From NCBI RefSeq assembly GCF_020740795.1, contig NC_067287.1, positions 11,299,501 through 11,363,500 of the forward strand: a DNA stretch of 64,000 nucleotides, given 5' to 3'. Position 1 is the first letter of the stretch. Each line of letters begins with the position of its first letter. The notes under the pieces are model-generated. The model saw only the letters and a list, made by a program, of their open reading frames with translations, did not search any database and had not been told where the DNA came from. Positions 42,894 through 56,436 of the stretch are shown piece by piece. Origin of the DNA: Apus apus. Its lineage: Eukaryota > Chordata > Aves > Apodiformes > Apodidae. The position numbers and the translations under genes were made by a program.

Positions 42894-45800
42894 GTAGGTG
42901 AGCCCTGAGCCCGTTTGGGTGCGCGCTCAGCAGCCCCCACCTGCCTGCCACGTTGAAGGGCAAAGGAAGTCGTGCTGTCTGACTTCCACAGCCCTGCCTG
43001 ATGCTGGGAGGCCGACAGGGCTTTCTGTCCAACCCCTACGTTACCTGCCACAAGATGGGATGTTGTACAACGCGGTGGCTAGCCTGTAATCTTGCTTCTT
43101 TTATAGCTGTGGTGTCCCCTCATTGCTGCTTTTCACTAAGGCTCTCAAGGTTTAGGAAATGTGCCTTCCTGGTTTCCTGTGGCCGCTGCTGCAGCGCTGT
43201 CAGCCAGCCCTGCTAATGCCCTTCAGTTGTGTTTAGCGTAAAGAGCTCTGCACCGAGCACACCTGTGGAATCGTATCTGAGCATTGCTGCGGTGTTACTG
43301 AGAAACGTGTGGAAAATCTTGCCATTTTTGTCAGCTAGAGGTTATCCTTGTGTATCACTCTGGAATCTGGGCTCAGCGTTAGCACAGTGCTTGCTTAGGC
43401 ATTGGAGAGTGGGCTCCACGAGAATGTGGAGTGAGGTTTTGATTTAGCACGAGGGAGTTTGCTCTGAGATGTGCTGGAAATATCTATGGTGAAGAAGCCC
43501 AGAGTCCATATACAGACAGAAAAAAAAAAAAAAAAGTTTAAAAAGTATAAATGCAGAGTATTATTTAGCTGTGGTATCATGTTTAACTGGAGCAGTTTAA
43601 TTCATGGGAACAATAAGACTATTATCAAATGCATTACAGTGCAATTTTTAATTTCCATATCTGTATAAACAGTGGCAACACAAGGCACCACTCTTCTTCT
43701 CTTAAAGAGAAGCAAGCAGCCTTGGGGCTCATGTGCTTTAAACTTACCAGACACCTTGGCAATCGAAAAACCATTGACTTAAAACATCATTGCTATGTGG
43801 TAATCACCATGTCTCTGATGAGCAGGACTCTGAACAAGGATGAGCCTGTCACAGAGTCAGCCCTGACAGTTGTGTGTTAACTGGGGATTGTCTGTTCAAA
43901 TATGGTGTTTGGTAGCTTTATAGCCCTGTCACTTAATAAAAAATAAAGCCTTGTGCTTGCAGTGCCTGCCTTGAGTCTTACTTCTAAGTTGTTATGAGTT
44001 TCATCTATTACAGTGTCAGGAAAAGTTGTAGGGCTTAAGTAAAACTTCAGCAGGATGAGACTGTTGCTGCTCTGCTCCACAAAGTAGCGCATGAAATTAC
44101 CCTTCCTTCCCTATCTATATTATGCAAGACCCTCCTCGCCCACCACCTCCCCAGTTAAGCCTGCCTGGACAGTTTCTGGCTTTGTTCTTAGTTTGTTACA
44201 GATATTTTTATAAACTGTATTTGGCATATTTTTCTTATGCTTGATATAAATGGCTTTTTGTACATTTCCAGCAGAGCATACACTGTAAGAGGGGCAGTTG
44301 CTGTTTTTCTACTTGACTTGGAAAACTTTGCTGATGGCCTCAGCTCTTCCTTGCTGGGGGCTCTGGTCCTGCAAAGCCTTGTGCATGCTCTTAACTTTAT
44401 AAACCAAGACTTGTCTTATTGAATTCAATGTATGGAGTCTGTATTCTTACATACGAAGGCAAAGCTTGTCATGATTATGGCCAGAAGACTTAGCGGTCTG
44501 TTTTGAGCAAAGCTGAGTTTGGAGGACACTAATGAGTGCATAAAATATAGTTATGTTGGAAAATGTTGGTAACTGTATTTTAATGGAAAGTAGCTTAAAT
44601 CACTAAGCCAAATGATTGACTTCCTTGGTGGAGAATTTGGGATAATGGTAGCTCCCTCCCTTTCCAAATGCAGCAGGGTTCTTGGTAAGAGGTTGAGCTT
44701 GTGTGTAAACGTGGAGTTGTGGGAGGTAAAAGCACAAGCAGTAGGTGTTGGTACAGTATGCACACATCTGTGCACTACAGTTGCTTTCCCTTTCACGCTA
44801 GCGCTGGGTTTTCCTGCAGTTTGGCAGTACATGTTCAGTTAATGAGGAATGTCTTAGGAGTACTCTTACTTTGTTTTTAAAGGCAGTGTCTCTCCACGTT
44901 GTATGTTTATATTTCCTACTAACACCAAATGACGGTCTCTATCTCGCTGTGGTCTACACTGGCGTAGCTCTGCCTGAATTCAGAGGGGTTGTACAAGGCC
45001 AAGAATCAGATTCCTTTCACGTTTGCGTATGAACACGAGCTGCTATCTCTGGCTGTCTGATAGAAAAATCTGTTTCTGCCGAGCACGCTGCCTCACAGCT
45101 ATTAACAGGCCTTTCTCGCTGGGGCTGTATCTTGTTGCCATGGAAATCCGTTGTGTTCAGCTCTGCCCCGCTGGTGCTCACAAGCCCTGTTTTCCCCCTT
45201 CAAGCTAACAGGGGCAAAGGCAGATGAAGACCAGATAAATGGAGAGGAGGGGGTTAAGATGTTTTCAGTGACTTCATGCTGGCAGTCGCATCAGCGTGGG
45301 TTTTGTGGAGCCGGAGTGGATGTGAATGCATTGGTGACTACTTGACCAGGTGGTTTTTTATCCACAGCAGGCACAGAAGAAAGGCTGATTAGGATGTCTA
45401 TCCCCTTTCCTCTCTTTTTCATGGCATTTTTCACTGTAATACTTAAGCAAGTTCTTCTTTGTGTAGGCTTTTTTTCTTTTAATCTTCTCCGAGTTGTTTC
45501 CAAGCCAGGAAAGATCATACACTCATGTTATGATCAACTAACATTCAAAGCTGGGTGACTCTTGTGTAGACTCTTGAGCACTTTTATGAGGCTCAAGAGC
45601 CCATTAAAAACCTCACTGTTCCTCTTTCTCAAGACAGTGAATTTCTTGATTGTAGGTTTCTTTTGGGAGAAAGGCAACTTGTTGGATTTCTTTGCTGAGG
45701 TTGCATGATTTTATTGTCTGAATTATCTTCTCTAGCACTACTGGACATCTCTGCTCCCAGACTGTTTGGTCTGAGGCTGTGCTAGTCAGGCTTCATAAAA

Positions 45801-48800
45801 GGGTTCAGGTAGCCTGCTATTTCTGGATGGGTAAGGTGAAAGGCGTAAAGGTAGTTATGATTGGTCAGTCTTAACTGAGCTCCTTTTAAAATAATTTTTC
45901 TGGGGTCATTGGACTTTGAAAGGAGGCTGTAACTTCTGATGGCTACCTGGAGGAGTCTGGGGTCTGTCTTTCAAAAGAGTGCCCTGAGCACCCCTAGCAA
46001 AAGCGGCAAGTATACTTGGTACCTCTGTGAGTCTGATCAGCTAGAGGCAATGATCTTGGTTTGTTGGATTGACTTTTGATTGGAACAAAAAATGCTAATT
46101 AAGAAATATTATTGCATTATATTCGAAGTTATCCAGTGTTGAGGGAGGGGAGAAGAAGAAATCATGTATCTGAGAATTTACTTGCATCTAAAGACTGCTG
46201 TTGGAAGCAGAGCACGTTCAATGTATGATATTTCACCGTCTACAAATCTTGCTTGCTTAAAGGTTTGGGTTTTTTTGTCTACCTACGATCAACTAATTCT
46301 CCAGGCACTATTTTTGGATCTGTTGGGCAGGGAGTGACTACATTTGTCTACAGTTTTGTGTCCTTGTGTTATGCTGGGACAGTTTGGATTATAAATGTGT
46401 TTCAATGTATACAAGTCTACGTCTATAAGAAGTACTTTGCATGTGAATTAGGCTATCCAATGCTTAACAGAGGAAGAAATATACTATTTATCAATAAACT
46501 GTCTTGCATTTATAACAAAGATAACACGGAGATTTATTCTGTGTTCTGGTAGGAGGAAACTACCTAGCTGACACACAAGCTTGGACAGGCACATGGGAAG
46601 GACAGTGTACGGATTGTAGATGCTTAACTGAAGTCATGTGAGTAAACCAGCTGCCCTCAGTGCTGGTAGTCTGGAGTAAGCAGTGGCAGTTTTATACAAC
46701 TAGCAACTAAGGGACAGAATTTATTGGGCTCTGAATCAGACTTAAAAAGGGATGGGGATTTTGTGTGGGTGTGGGTGAGGGACCGGGCTAAGGGATAAGA
46801 ATGCCATACACAAACATCAAACAAACCCACGGACTGAGGTTAGATTTACTCCTGTTTTCCCATCCCAAGCTGTTTTATCGTAACTTTCTGAGGCTGGGTG
46901 TTCAAGGATACAGTTAAGCCTTTGTAGTTTATTAACTCAGTGTGAGTGGGTGACTGTTAAGGTACCACAAGAACAGAAGACTGGGAAAGATAAATACATT
47001 TTTTTAAATTGTGTCAGTAACCTCGTCGAAAGAGAAACTGAAATGCTCTGATCTCTTTCATCTCCAAATACTACTGCAAACCTTCTGCAAAGGATCTCTG
47101 ATAGCACAGCTCTGAACATCTGTCCCAGCACGTGGCTCTTGTTTATGGCGCTCTGATTCAAGGGTCCTGATGTTAAGCTCCTTCTTGCTCAGACCCTTTC
47201 CACATGCCTCCATCATAACATTACATTCGTACTCCTCGTTCTTTGTTTCTCAGAACTGTGTATGTGTTGGGCTTTCTTCCTGTTAGTCCACATGAATAGT
47301 ACATGATTGATCCGCAGCTGCATGGTTGCTCTCTTCAGTGTAGCATTTCAGTTTAACCATTTCTAGCAAGATGTTGGTGTGAAAACATGTGCAGTCTCCC
47401 CTTTTTGTTTTCCTAAATAAACTGTCACTTCACCAGGGCTAGAAACAACTTCATACTGTAATAGGATATCAACTTGAGTCTTGTAGGTATCTTCTAGCAT
47501 CTCGTAAAGATGCTTTTTAGATGCAATTTAAGTGACTCTCAACAAGAAGCTAGTCACATAGCAGGAGAAATAGTACTGTATGTTCCATCTCAGCCTCAGC
47601 GTGCTCAAGATATGTAGGTGATGACTAATCTCAAGACTAGCAGATCCTCAGAATTGAGTTGTTCAAGCCACTGTAGTGCACTGTCATTGTCTTCAAGTGG
47701 CCTTTTTTCATAAAGGAGAGCTGAGCTACCGGAATGCAGATAGATCCATGTGTCACTTTTCTTACAGTTGTTTGCTGCCTATTTTACTGTGTCCATTTGG
47801 AAGGTAAATTTGAGTAGTGTTCATTTAGCATCTCATTTTAAGGCACTTGGCCATACAGGGCTAGATACCATGTGCCTCAAACAGCACTTAATGTCCCTTT
47901 CTGTATAAACATTGATATCAGTAGAGCTGCTTATACAGTAAGATATGTGCTCCATCACTGCTAACAACTTAAGAATCTCCATGAGCTGCAGTTTGAAGTT
48001 TGTAAAAACTGGTGATTTGCAGTCTTTTGTTCAGAAAAAAAAATGGCAACCTGAAATATTCAGTAACTAGTGCACTGAGAGTGGCCTTCCGTAGTGTAAT
48101 TCTGTACCAGAGGTAATTAATGAAATCCCTGGTGTATATCAATTAGTTCTTACTAGGAATATTGTTTGTATCTCTTGGGAATGTGCGTGTTGCTGGAATT
48201 TACAAAGGCGGATCTGTTTTCTCTTAAATTAACCTAATGTCTTGCCACCTCCTGATTTCACTCCCCCTTGCTTTATCCTCCTTCCCTCCATGCTGCATTT
48301 GTTTGATATTTCACTGTAATGTTCACTGTTGCCAATAACTGTTAGTGTAATAGTGTTTGAGTGCTGTGCTTCTAATTTCTCTCACTTTGTGGATTTGTAA
48401 TATATTTGTTTTCTCAATAAACTGACCTGTTTCACTCATTTCTCTTAGCCTTGTGGTAGCAGTCACAGTCTTATAGCTGGCTTGGATCTTGCTGAATTGA
48501 AGATGAAACCTGATGGGGATGCTTTAGGTGCTTTGCTCTGCCAGATGCTCTAATTCTAGCAAAATGCCTTTCCCTCTAGGCGTTTTTATGACATACTTGA
48601 AAAGGCAGAGTGTGCAAGTTCTGTTTATTTTTGGAGAGGTGAAAGTATTTCAGCAAAACGTTAGGTTTCACCAATGTGTGAGGCAGAAGGATAGCTTTCC
48701 ATGCCTTCATCTTACAAAGCAGTCGTTGACTTGTCCTTCAGTGTCCTGGGCTCGAAGGCTTTCAATGTGACCCTTATACTCTGTCAGAGACCTGTCCAAG

Positions 48801-49414
48801 GCAGGACATGTTATGTACATGGTCTTTTGTGATTAACTGCATTCAGACAATTTATAAACCTGAACAGCGGTGGAATCAAAGGTAATCTTCATGCTAAAGT
48901 CTCTCTGGAACTGGTTGAGCCCTCTTGGAGCCTGAATCAGCTCCAGTGCTTCCTAAATGCCCTTTTGCTCCGAGTTCACTGTTGCTTGGTCAGTGCTGCT
49001 GTGGTCTGGGCTGGAAGAGGACTGGGCCTCTGCCCAGCTGGAATGTGAACTTTGAGCACCAGACTGTTCTCTAAATGCATTCAATTTGTGTTTGATTAGC
49101 TAATCTTTCAGTCATGCACCATAGTGCACTCTCAGTCTTTTAAAGAAAATTGGCACAATTGCTTACTTTTTAGCCACTGCAGTAGCTGGAATAGTTACAG
49201 TCTTTTGGGAATAGCTGGGTTTTTTTCTTCATACTTTGATACTGGATATTACTCTCATTGTCTAGTTGAACTAAAAGAACTAAAAGGCCTTCTGTCCTGG
49301 TAGAAGATACAATGAAAAATCTCCTGCAGCAGCTGAAATGCTGAGAGGTAAAAGTTGAAATTATTTTGACAGCAGGTTCCATGTATGAGGTAAAGTGGCC
49401 CATGCTGTAGATGT

Positions 49415-49437
49415 AGATTCTCAGATTCTGAGAATCT
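49415..49437. repeat. Perfect inverted repeat (11-bp arms, 1-base centre)
   Basis: AGATTCTCAGA, one T, then TCTGAGAATCT. It lies in ADCY5 intron 1. Confidence 0.9.
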
Positions 49438-51942
49438 GTGCTACAAAAAGTCCCTTTCTCCCCTTTTTTTAATTCTCCTGTGCAGGTGGGTGCAGTTCAG
49501 AGAAAATGCCAACTTTTGTTTAGGAAGGTAGAAGACAAGGCTCCAAGTTTTGTGAGCCTTGGGCAAGCTTTATTTTCCTGTCTGCTTTATATTGCAGGAT
49601 TTACATGACACTTTGCACAGGTAATATATACCCAGAAAATGTAGTGCAGAGGGAGCTGCTGTGCACCAGAGTCTTCCCCAAGCCTTCCAGCTGCTACATG
49701 ATTTCATGATGTCTACATGTTGGTTTTGGGGTTTTTTTATGGTGCAGAAGGGTAGGACAGTGACATTGACAAAGTATGTGCAAAGAATGTGAAGATTCAC
49801 AGCTTCTGGGAAGTGGGTGGGGTTCCTCTATAACTGCTGTGTGACTTTTTTCATCTCCTGTGAGTCTTGTGTTTTGATGTGGGATATGCTCAATGTTAGT
49901 TCCTTCCCTCCTTCTGAAGCCCAGCCTAGTGATCTGAACTTGTGATATCTTGCATCCAAGGGATGCTCTTTCTTCTTTTTGTTTTGAGGTTGATTACACT
50001 TCAAATTTATTTATTTATTGTCTTTACTTGAGATGTAGCCTGCTGCTGCCAGGAGTTTAATTTTATTAATTATTATGGAGTCCTCAGGGTAGGTAAAAAC
50101 CCAAGGGGAAATCTCATGTGAATGAAAAAACACTACCCCAAAGATATTAAAAATTATAATTTAGTTATGAGGGGGTGTGAGAAACAGACAAGAATTTTAG
50201 TATTTGTCTCCTGAACTCCAAAATGTTCTTACCTTATCTAAGAAACCTTGAAGTTTCTGGCACTTAATAAGATGATACGTAAAATGGCTGTCAGGCCAAG
50301 ACAAGAGTCAAAATACTTTTTAGCACCTGCAGCTGGACCACTCCCAGGGAATTCTGTACTTGATGTTTTATGATGGTCATGAGACTTACCACCCTCATCA
50401 CTGGCAGGTACAGGAATGGCATAATCAAGCAGATCTGTGGTAGAATTTAGCATGAGAAGGTCTTGTTCTGACACTTGGAGAGATGGGCTGAACACAATTT
50501 AAAGCTCTGCCTTTATCTTCTGCTTTCAACATTGTGTTTGAACATTCCCATAGCCCTTCTCCCACCAGAAGCCTGGTACTTATGCAAACTCGTGAACTGC
50601 TTCAACCAGACACATTTTTACACCACAAATGTTACGCGTTTACACTCCACATTTTAAGAATTCATGCACAGCACTGGCATCACTAGTAGTACTGCTGCTA
50701 GTGCCAGGCTGGCCTCACTGCTGATGAGTAGGATTTTTGTTACAGCATTTACTGTAGGAAGTTGAATTGTATTGTCAGGCTTTGTTCTGCAAATAAAATA
50801 TCTTTATGTACTTTTTCTTTCATATTTATAAGTCACTAATGCAATTGCAATGTATTCCTACTCTCTTTCCCAGACATCAAGAACACAAATCATGTTTGTG
50901 TGCCTAAGATGTTATCTGGACTGTCTGTAGTAAAAGCATCAAGCAAATCCAGTGTGCACTCTATGGTCATCATTTGTGGCTTCTCCTACTTCATAGCAGC
51001 AGAAGTACCAGAAGAGGAGTGTATTTCAAAGCAGCCTCAATCCTGCCATGATTTTGTGTTTAATTCCTCTCATTAGACTGCTGCTTGTGCAGTTTGAGTG
51101 ATTAGTTTTCAGATAAAATATTAAACCTCCTTTTCATGAAAATTTTACACATCCATGCAACAACCATAACTTTTTTTACTGTGAATTGTGCCTTTGTGTG
51201 GTACTGCAGTGCTTGGCTATCATCCTCCTTATTCCTGGGAAACTTTGCTTTGGAGTGGTTGAATTTGGGTTTAATGCTGCTCTACAAATTTAACATACAC
51301 ATTCCACTAGTATCAGAGTGCATCTTTGCAGACAGTAAACAAAGGACTGTGATGATGCAATAGAAGGGGAATACAAATGAGAAAAGGTTTGTGTTGGAGT
51401 TTTTTTCCCAGACGTTCGAAATTGATCTCTCAAAGCAGCAACTTACGCAAACTGTTTCTTCCTGAAACGTGTTTGCAGCTTATGTAAGACATTCTGTCTC
51501 ACGTCATAGTCAAAAGAAAAGGCTATGACATTGCTTGCAAAAATCTGTCATAAAACATTACTAATGCAGACAGTTCCTTGGCTGTATTTTCCCCTCCAGA
51601 AAAAGCCATAGCTTCTTCACTAGACTAAATGCTACAAGCACTGATCTCTGTGTCCCTCAAACTCTGCAAACTGAATTCTTAGAGCTAGTGATGTGGTAAG
51701 GGACTACTCAAATCAGTATTTCTAAAAACGGTTGTTCCTGGTTAGCCCACAGATGACAGAGCTGCTCAGATGTGCTTGCTGAGTGACGAACTCTTTCCGT
51801 CTGCTGGGAGGTACCCAACAGCACCTGTGTGTGTGTTCTTGCTTAATGTGTGGGTGTTTTTGCACAGAACTGCACAAACGGGTGCACTGAGGGAGAAGTT
51901 ATTAATTAAGAAGTTTCCAGCTGAAGGGGATTTCTTTTTTTT

Positions 51943-51970
51943 GGGGGGGTGGGGGTGGGGAAGGGGTGGG
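51943..51970 (+). other. G-quadruplex-type G tract
   Basis: Five G runs of 7, 5, 4, 4 and 3 separated by T, T, AA and T, fitting the G3+N1-7 x4 pattern, preceded by a T8 run. It lies in ADCY5 intron 1. Confidence 0.8.
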
Positions 51971-52171
51971 CTGGCAGGTGGTTACTAGTAATCTCATAGG
52001 GGAAATGAAGAAGTGCTCTGCAGTCCTAGGAAAGGAGGATACTCTGCAGTGTGGTGGGAGACCGTGTAATTAAAATGTCAGTCTCACTCATACTAAAAGC
52101 TACCTGGTGTCTTTAAACCTGTTAAACATGAAGTAGGTTACTAGTGTGGGAACTGCTATTGTGTGGTGAAC

Positions 52172-52215
52172 TCTCTGGATCTTAAGGCCAGGAAGGACTA
52201 CTGAGCTAATCCAAC
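52172..52215 (+). repeat. Possible ancient interspersed-repeat fragment
   Basis: The segment GATCTTAAGGCCAGGAAGG and the following bases resemble a repeat common in birds and reptiles that reads like TTAAGGCCAGAAGGGACCA. The match is short and from memory, so assignment to CR1 or another family is uncertain. Confidence 0.3.
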
Positions 52216-53475
52216 ACTACTCACTGAAAAATTCTTCTTGCAAGTAATGATTTCTTCCGTTCAGATGGCATGGAGGGAAAAAAAAGTTTGCTGAATTGCA
52301 CAGTATTTGTCAGTTGAAAAAGCAATCTACAATGGTCTCTTAACTGGAGGTGAGCTGAACCAGTACTTTTTTTCTCTCCCCTCTTAGTAAGCCAGTATTT
52401 TATATATAAATAAAAATAAATGTGTAACAATAACACCTGTGATGAAACACATTGAGGGTATTTTCCTGCTCAAGGTGGTGGCATCTAGTTATAACATAGA
52501 TGGCTCATTAGTTTTTGAGTGGGCTCTGACATAGTGCCTGGATTTTGTACTGGATAACTATGTTCTTGCCTTCTTAATTGGTGTTGAATATGACATTTTT
52601 CTTTGCTCCATTTCTATTCTGGACTCATTAGCAGAACGCCACCAAATTACTGCTGTGCATATGTGGGTTTTACTAATTTATCTGAGAAATTTGCGATAAT
52701 TTCTCTCAGAAAAATGAGAGAGTAGAGCTCAGGCTTGTATGTTCTTAGTCGTGTTGGTGTGTTGGAGCCAGTGTCACCCTCCTGGTACAACAGATGCACT
52801 GGTAACTTTTGAAAGGTACTAATCCAGAGATTATCTGGTTGAAGGATACTTCCAGAGGTCAGCTACACCATCCCACTACATGAAGACAAGACCAAGTCAG
52901 CCTAAACCATTTGCAGCAGGAAAAAACCTTCCTTTGTGTATGTGCTGTTTGGGGTCACAAAGGTACTGATGTGCTTGTTTGCTTTGTTGGTTTTTTGGTT
53001 TTTGGTTTTTCTGGGTTTTTAAGAAACAAGCAAGAACAGCTTGGACACAGTAGGAGCAGATAGTAAAGAAGATCTGTTCATGGCTAGATCTCTTTGGCTG
53101 CTCTTAGTTTCCTTGTTTCACCTATCTTAGCTTCCACCCCACTCAAAGCCTGCAGTTCTCAATTTGTCACAAACTGTACATTTATATGACATCTGTCACA
53201 GCTGGAATGAGGCTGCCTTGAAAGCACTTGCAGAAAAAGCAATGAGCTTGACAGTTAAGTGTCCCTTCACAGGTGACTTGCCTTTCAGTGCCTAGTCCTT
53301 CTTATCTGGGATAGGTGTACTTATTTAACTTGGTAGCACTCCACGGCTCTTGAAAGTATATGATTTTTGCAGCCATGGTTGAAATGACTGTGAACACATA
53401 CTTAAGGAAGTATTTCCTAAAGTATACTTAAGGAAAATATTTTCATCTCTTGTTAGAGAAAGTTAGGAGGCTGAA

Positions 53476-53499
53476 TTTTTTTATTTTTTTTTTTTTTTT
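53476..53499 (+). repeat. T-rich tract
   Basis: Nearly pure T with one A interruption, in ADCY5 intron 1. Confidence 0.88.
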
Positions 53500-56410
53500 G
53501 TTCCTAATGTAGATAATGAGTATCTGGCTGTAGCCAAGACTCTAAAGGTTTGTCCAAATAATGATGTCTAGGAAAGGTAACCCCGGGTGGATTAGTTAAG
53601 TCACAATATAGATTCCACTATATAGAGACTATAGTCCACTGCTGAAATCACCTCATTCTTCTATTTTAGATGCAAATGGACCTAGTTAATTAAATTCACT
53701 TCCAGAGGGAATGCAAACTAAATAAAGTCATGCTTGTTAAGAGGAATGTTCACACAGGTTTTTAATAATTTTCTTCAATTTATTTTGATGAACTTTTCTG
53801 AACAGACCAATCTTTACCATAATATCTCCAGGGTAAGACTAATTCACATAAGTCAGGAGGACTTTGCTATTAACTTGCATTAATGTGCATTGCCCATATA
53901 TGCCATTTTCTATTAGAATGGATCCTGTCACCCTCTGTGCTATGTGCTTACCCCCTTGGCAAGGGTTGGGGCCACTTGTGACAGGGACATAGTCAAGAGG
54001 GGAGCTTATCTGTCACATTTAGCCAGCCCTTGGCCCAGTTACCAAAGCTGCTTCTCAGAAGCCTGGTCACAAGTGTCTCCTCGATATGACCATGTCTCTG
54101 CTAGGGACTGCTGTGACTGCTCACGACATCCTTTGTAGAGAAATGACCTGCTTTCAGGGCTCCTGGCCTGTCACTTGGGGCTGGAGATTACTGGAGAAAT
54201 ACTGTGCTCTGTTCACTTGTGTGGTATTGTAACGCTGGTGGAAACTTAGCATTTTGGTCTGGGTGGAGTGAGAGAAAGTGTTGACTTCCTTTCAATAAAG
54301 AGGAAAAGACCTGAGGGGTGCCTTCTGCACAGTGGCCTGAGGCAGGGCTGCAATTTCCTAGGCTGAGTTAAACAACTCCTGAATCTTAATGGCCAGGATA
54401 CTTCCTTCTCCCTCTATTCCCTCAGCCAGATCTAACAGGAATCTTACCTTTGTTCAAACTATATAATAAATCCTTGTTGCCCAGCTAGTTTTTATTTAGC
54501 TCCACAAGAAATTAGCTGGAATATAAATGCATTCTGCCTATCACTAAAAATACCTTTTCCCTCTGGCTGTTGCAAAGTGCCTTCAGCTTCCCTCGGGTCT
54601 TGTCTGTATGAAGAGACAGCTGGTGTAGAACAATAGTGACTGATTTGCACTGATCAGTCCTCACATTACTGAAAGGCATCTGTCTTGTACTAGGCACCCT
54701 GCAGTGAACTTTTTTTCAGGGATTCTGGTGGAAGATGTGCCTGCAGTGTCTCCTGTCTCTTCCCCTTTCTGACTCCTCTGTAGGTCTTGGAAAAAAACAA
54801 ACCTTGAGAAGAAATACTATAAACTTATTAGCGAGAGGTGCATTTTTATGTTATTCACACATGTGGTAATCGATCAGAGCCTGTGGTTTCCCAGAGTTTT
54901 GGTCTTGTGTACTGCAGCAGTAGGAGCTGCCAAAGAGACAGTGAAACTCAGGAACTGTAATTTTTTTTTTTTTTGCTCCCAGCCTAATTTCAGCCCAACT
55001 GAGCCAGAGTTAGTTTAGTCCATTTATTTGGACCAAAATTGTCTAGGAGGGGCACGTGTGCACCTGAGCAGACAGATCAGAGGGGTGTGGGTATCATCTA
55101 ATGATAAAACAGTGCCAAGTAGCTAGGGGAAAACACAGATGCAGCTGAAGGTTGTTAAGGTCAACATTGTGATAGGGACATATGCTGCTTTCAGACTTTG
55201 CTGGAGGGAAGGGCATAGAGCTCTAATTCCAGGAAACCCTTAATGTAGCAGAAGAGAGGATGGCTAAATGTGGTCTTATTACCTGCTGCAGCCCACCCTT
55301 CCTCTCCTTTTCCTTGCTTTCACTTCCTCAGTGATGTATGTGAGCAGCTGCAGGAGAAGGCCCCAGGCAGTGCAGCTCCGTGTTCCTGCTGCTGCTTATT
55401 TTTCTGGTGCACTTTACCTGTGCAGGTAGCGAGGATGAGCCCTGTCAGCTGTCAGCTTTCACTGACAGCAGTCAAATGGTGTTGCTTACTAACAAAAAGA
55501 GAGACAGTTGCAAAAGTTTCCTGCAGCTGCAGAATGTGTCTCCATTGCCCTGTGCTCCAAGGTGATAGCAGAGAACCATTTGTTTCAGTGGCTGTTACCT
55601 CCTCTTACCTTGGTCAGAAGCTCCAAACTTTGTTAATGTCTTGAATGTCTGTTAATCTGGTTGAAAGTTTTCTTTTTGGTCTCTAAATAAACCACAGTGG
55701 ATAACTTTATTGAAAAAGGACACTGCCCCAATTCCCTCCATTTTGCTTTAGAAGGAGTGGAGTGTGTGGTGAGAGTGTGATCCAACAACCATGACTTTGG
55801 AAGCCTCACCTACTGCATGGGATTCAAGCAGTGCCTGCTCCCTAGCACTCCAAGTGAGGGCAATTAGTGCACGTGCATGGCAATTAGTGCTGCAAATGAA
55901 GTCATTCTGCCTCTTTAATGGCTTGCTTTCCTCTTCTGCCAAAAGAGCAACCAAACAGTCTCAAAGGAACCTGCTGCCTTCTGATATTTAATTTGCTTCA
56001 GGCTTACCTTGGCGTTCTGCCTCTTTCTTCTGCTGCCCAGCCTGGCCCACCTGCCTGTTCCTGCTACCGACGCTGCAGAGGAAACGACACCTATTTCTAG
56101 CAAATCAGGCCATGACTTGCCCAATATGCTGCACTTGGGCCTCACAGACCTCCATCTCTTCCTGGTGATGTGCTTTGTCACTCTCAGTTTCTCTTTTCAG
56201 CAGAACTGTGGGCTGGTTTCTGATGACCTGCACTGTGAGTGGCATCACCTAGCACGGGAATGTGCTGGTGGGGAATTGCAGAGCAATTTTGCTATTATCC
56301 ATAGTTTTGGCATCACAGTGACAGGGGCCTTTAAATATCCCTGATATCCAGTGTTTATTTGTGGCCAACAGTGGCTCTCTGGACTGTGTATATGCTGGAG
56401 TATAGGTGGT

Positions 56411-56436
56411 GTGTATACACTCCATATATATGGAGT
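56411..56436. repeat. Two overlapping perfect palindromes
   Basis: GTGTATACAC (56411-56420) overlaps by two bases ACTCCATATATATGGAGT (56419-56436). Both are exact palindromes, in ADCY5 intron 1. Confidence 0.88.
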
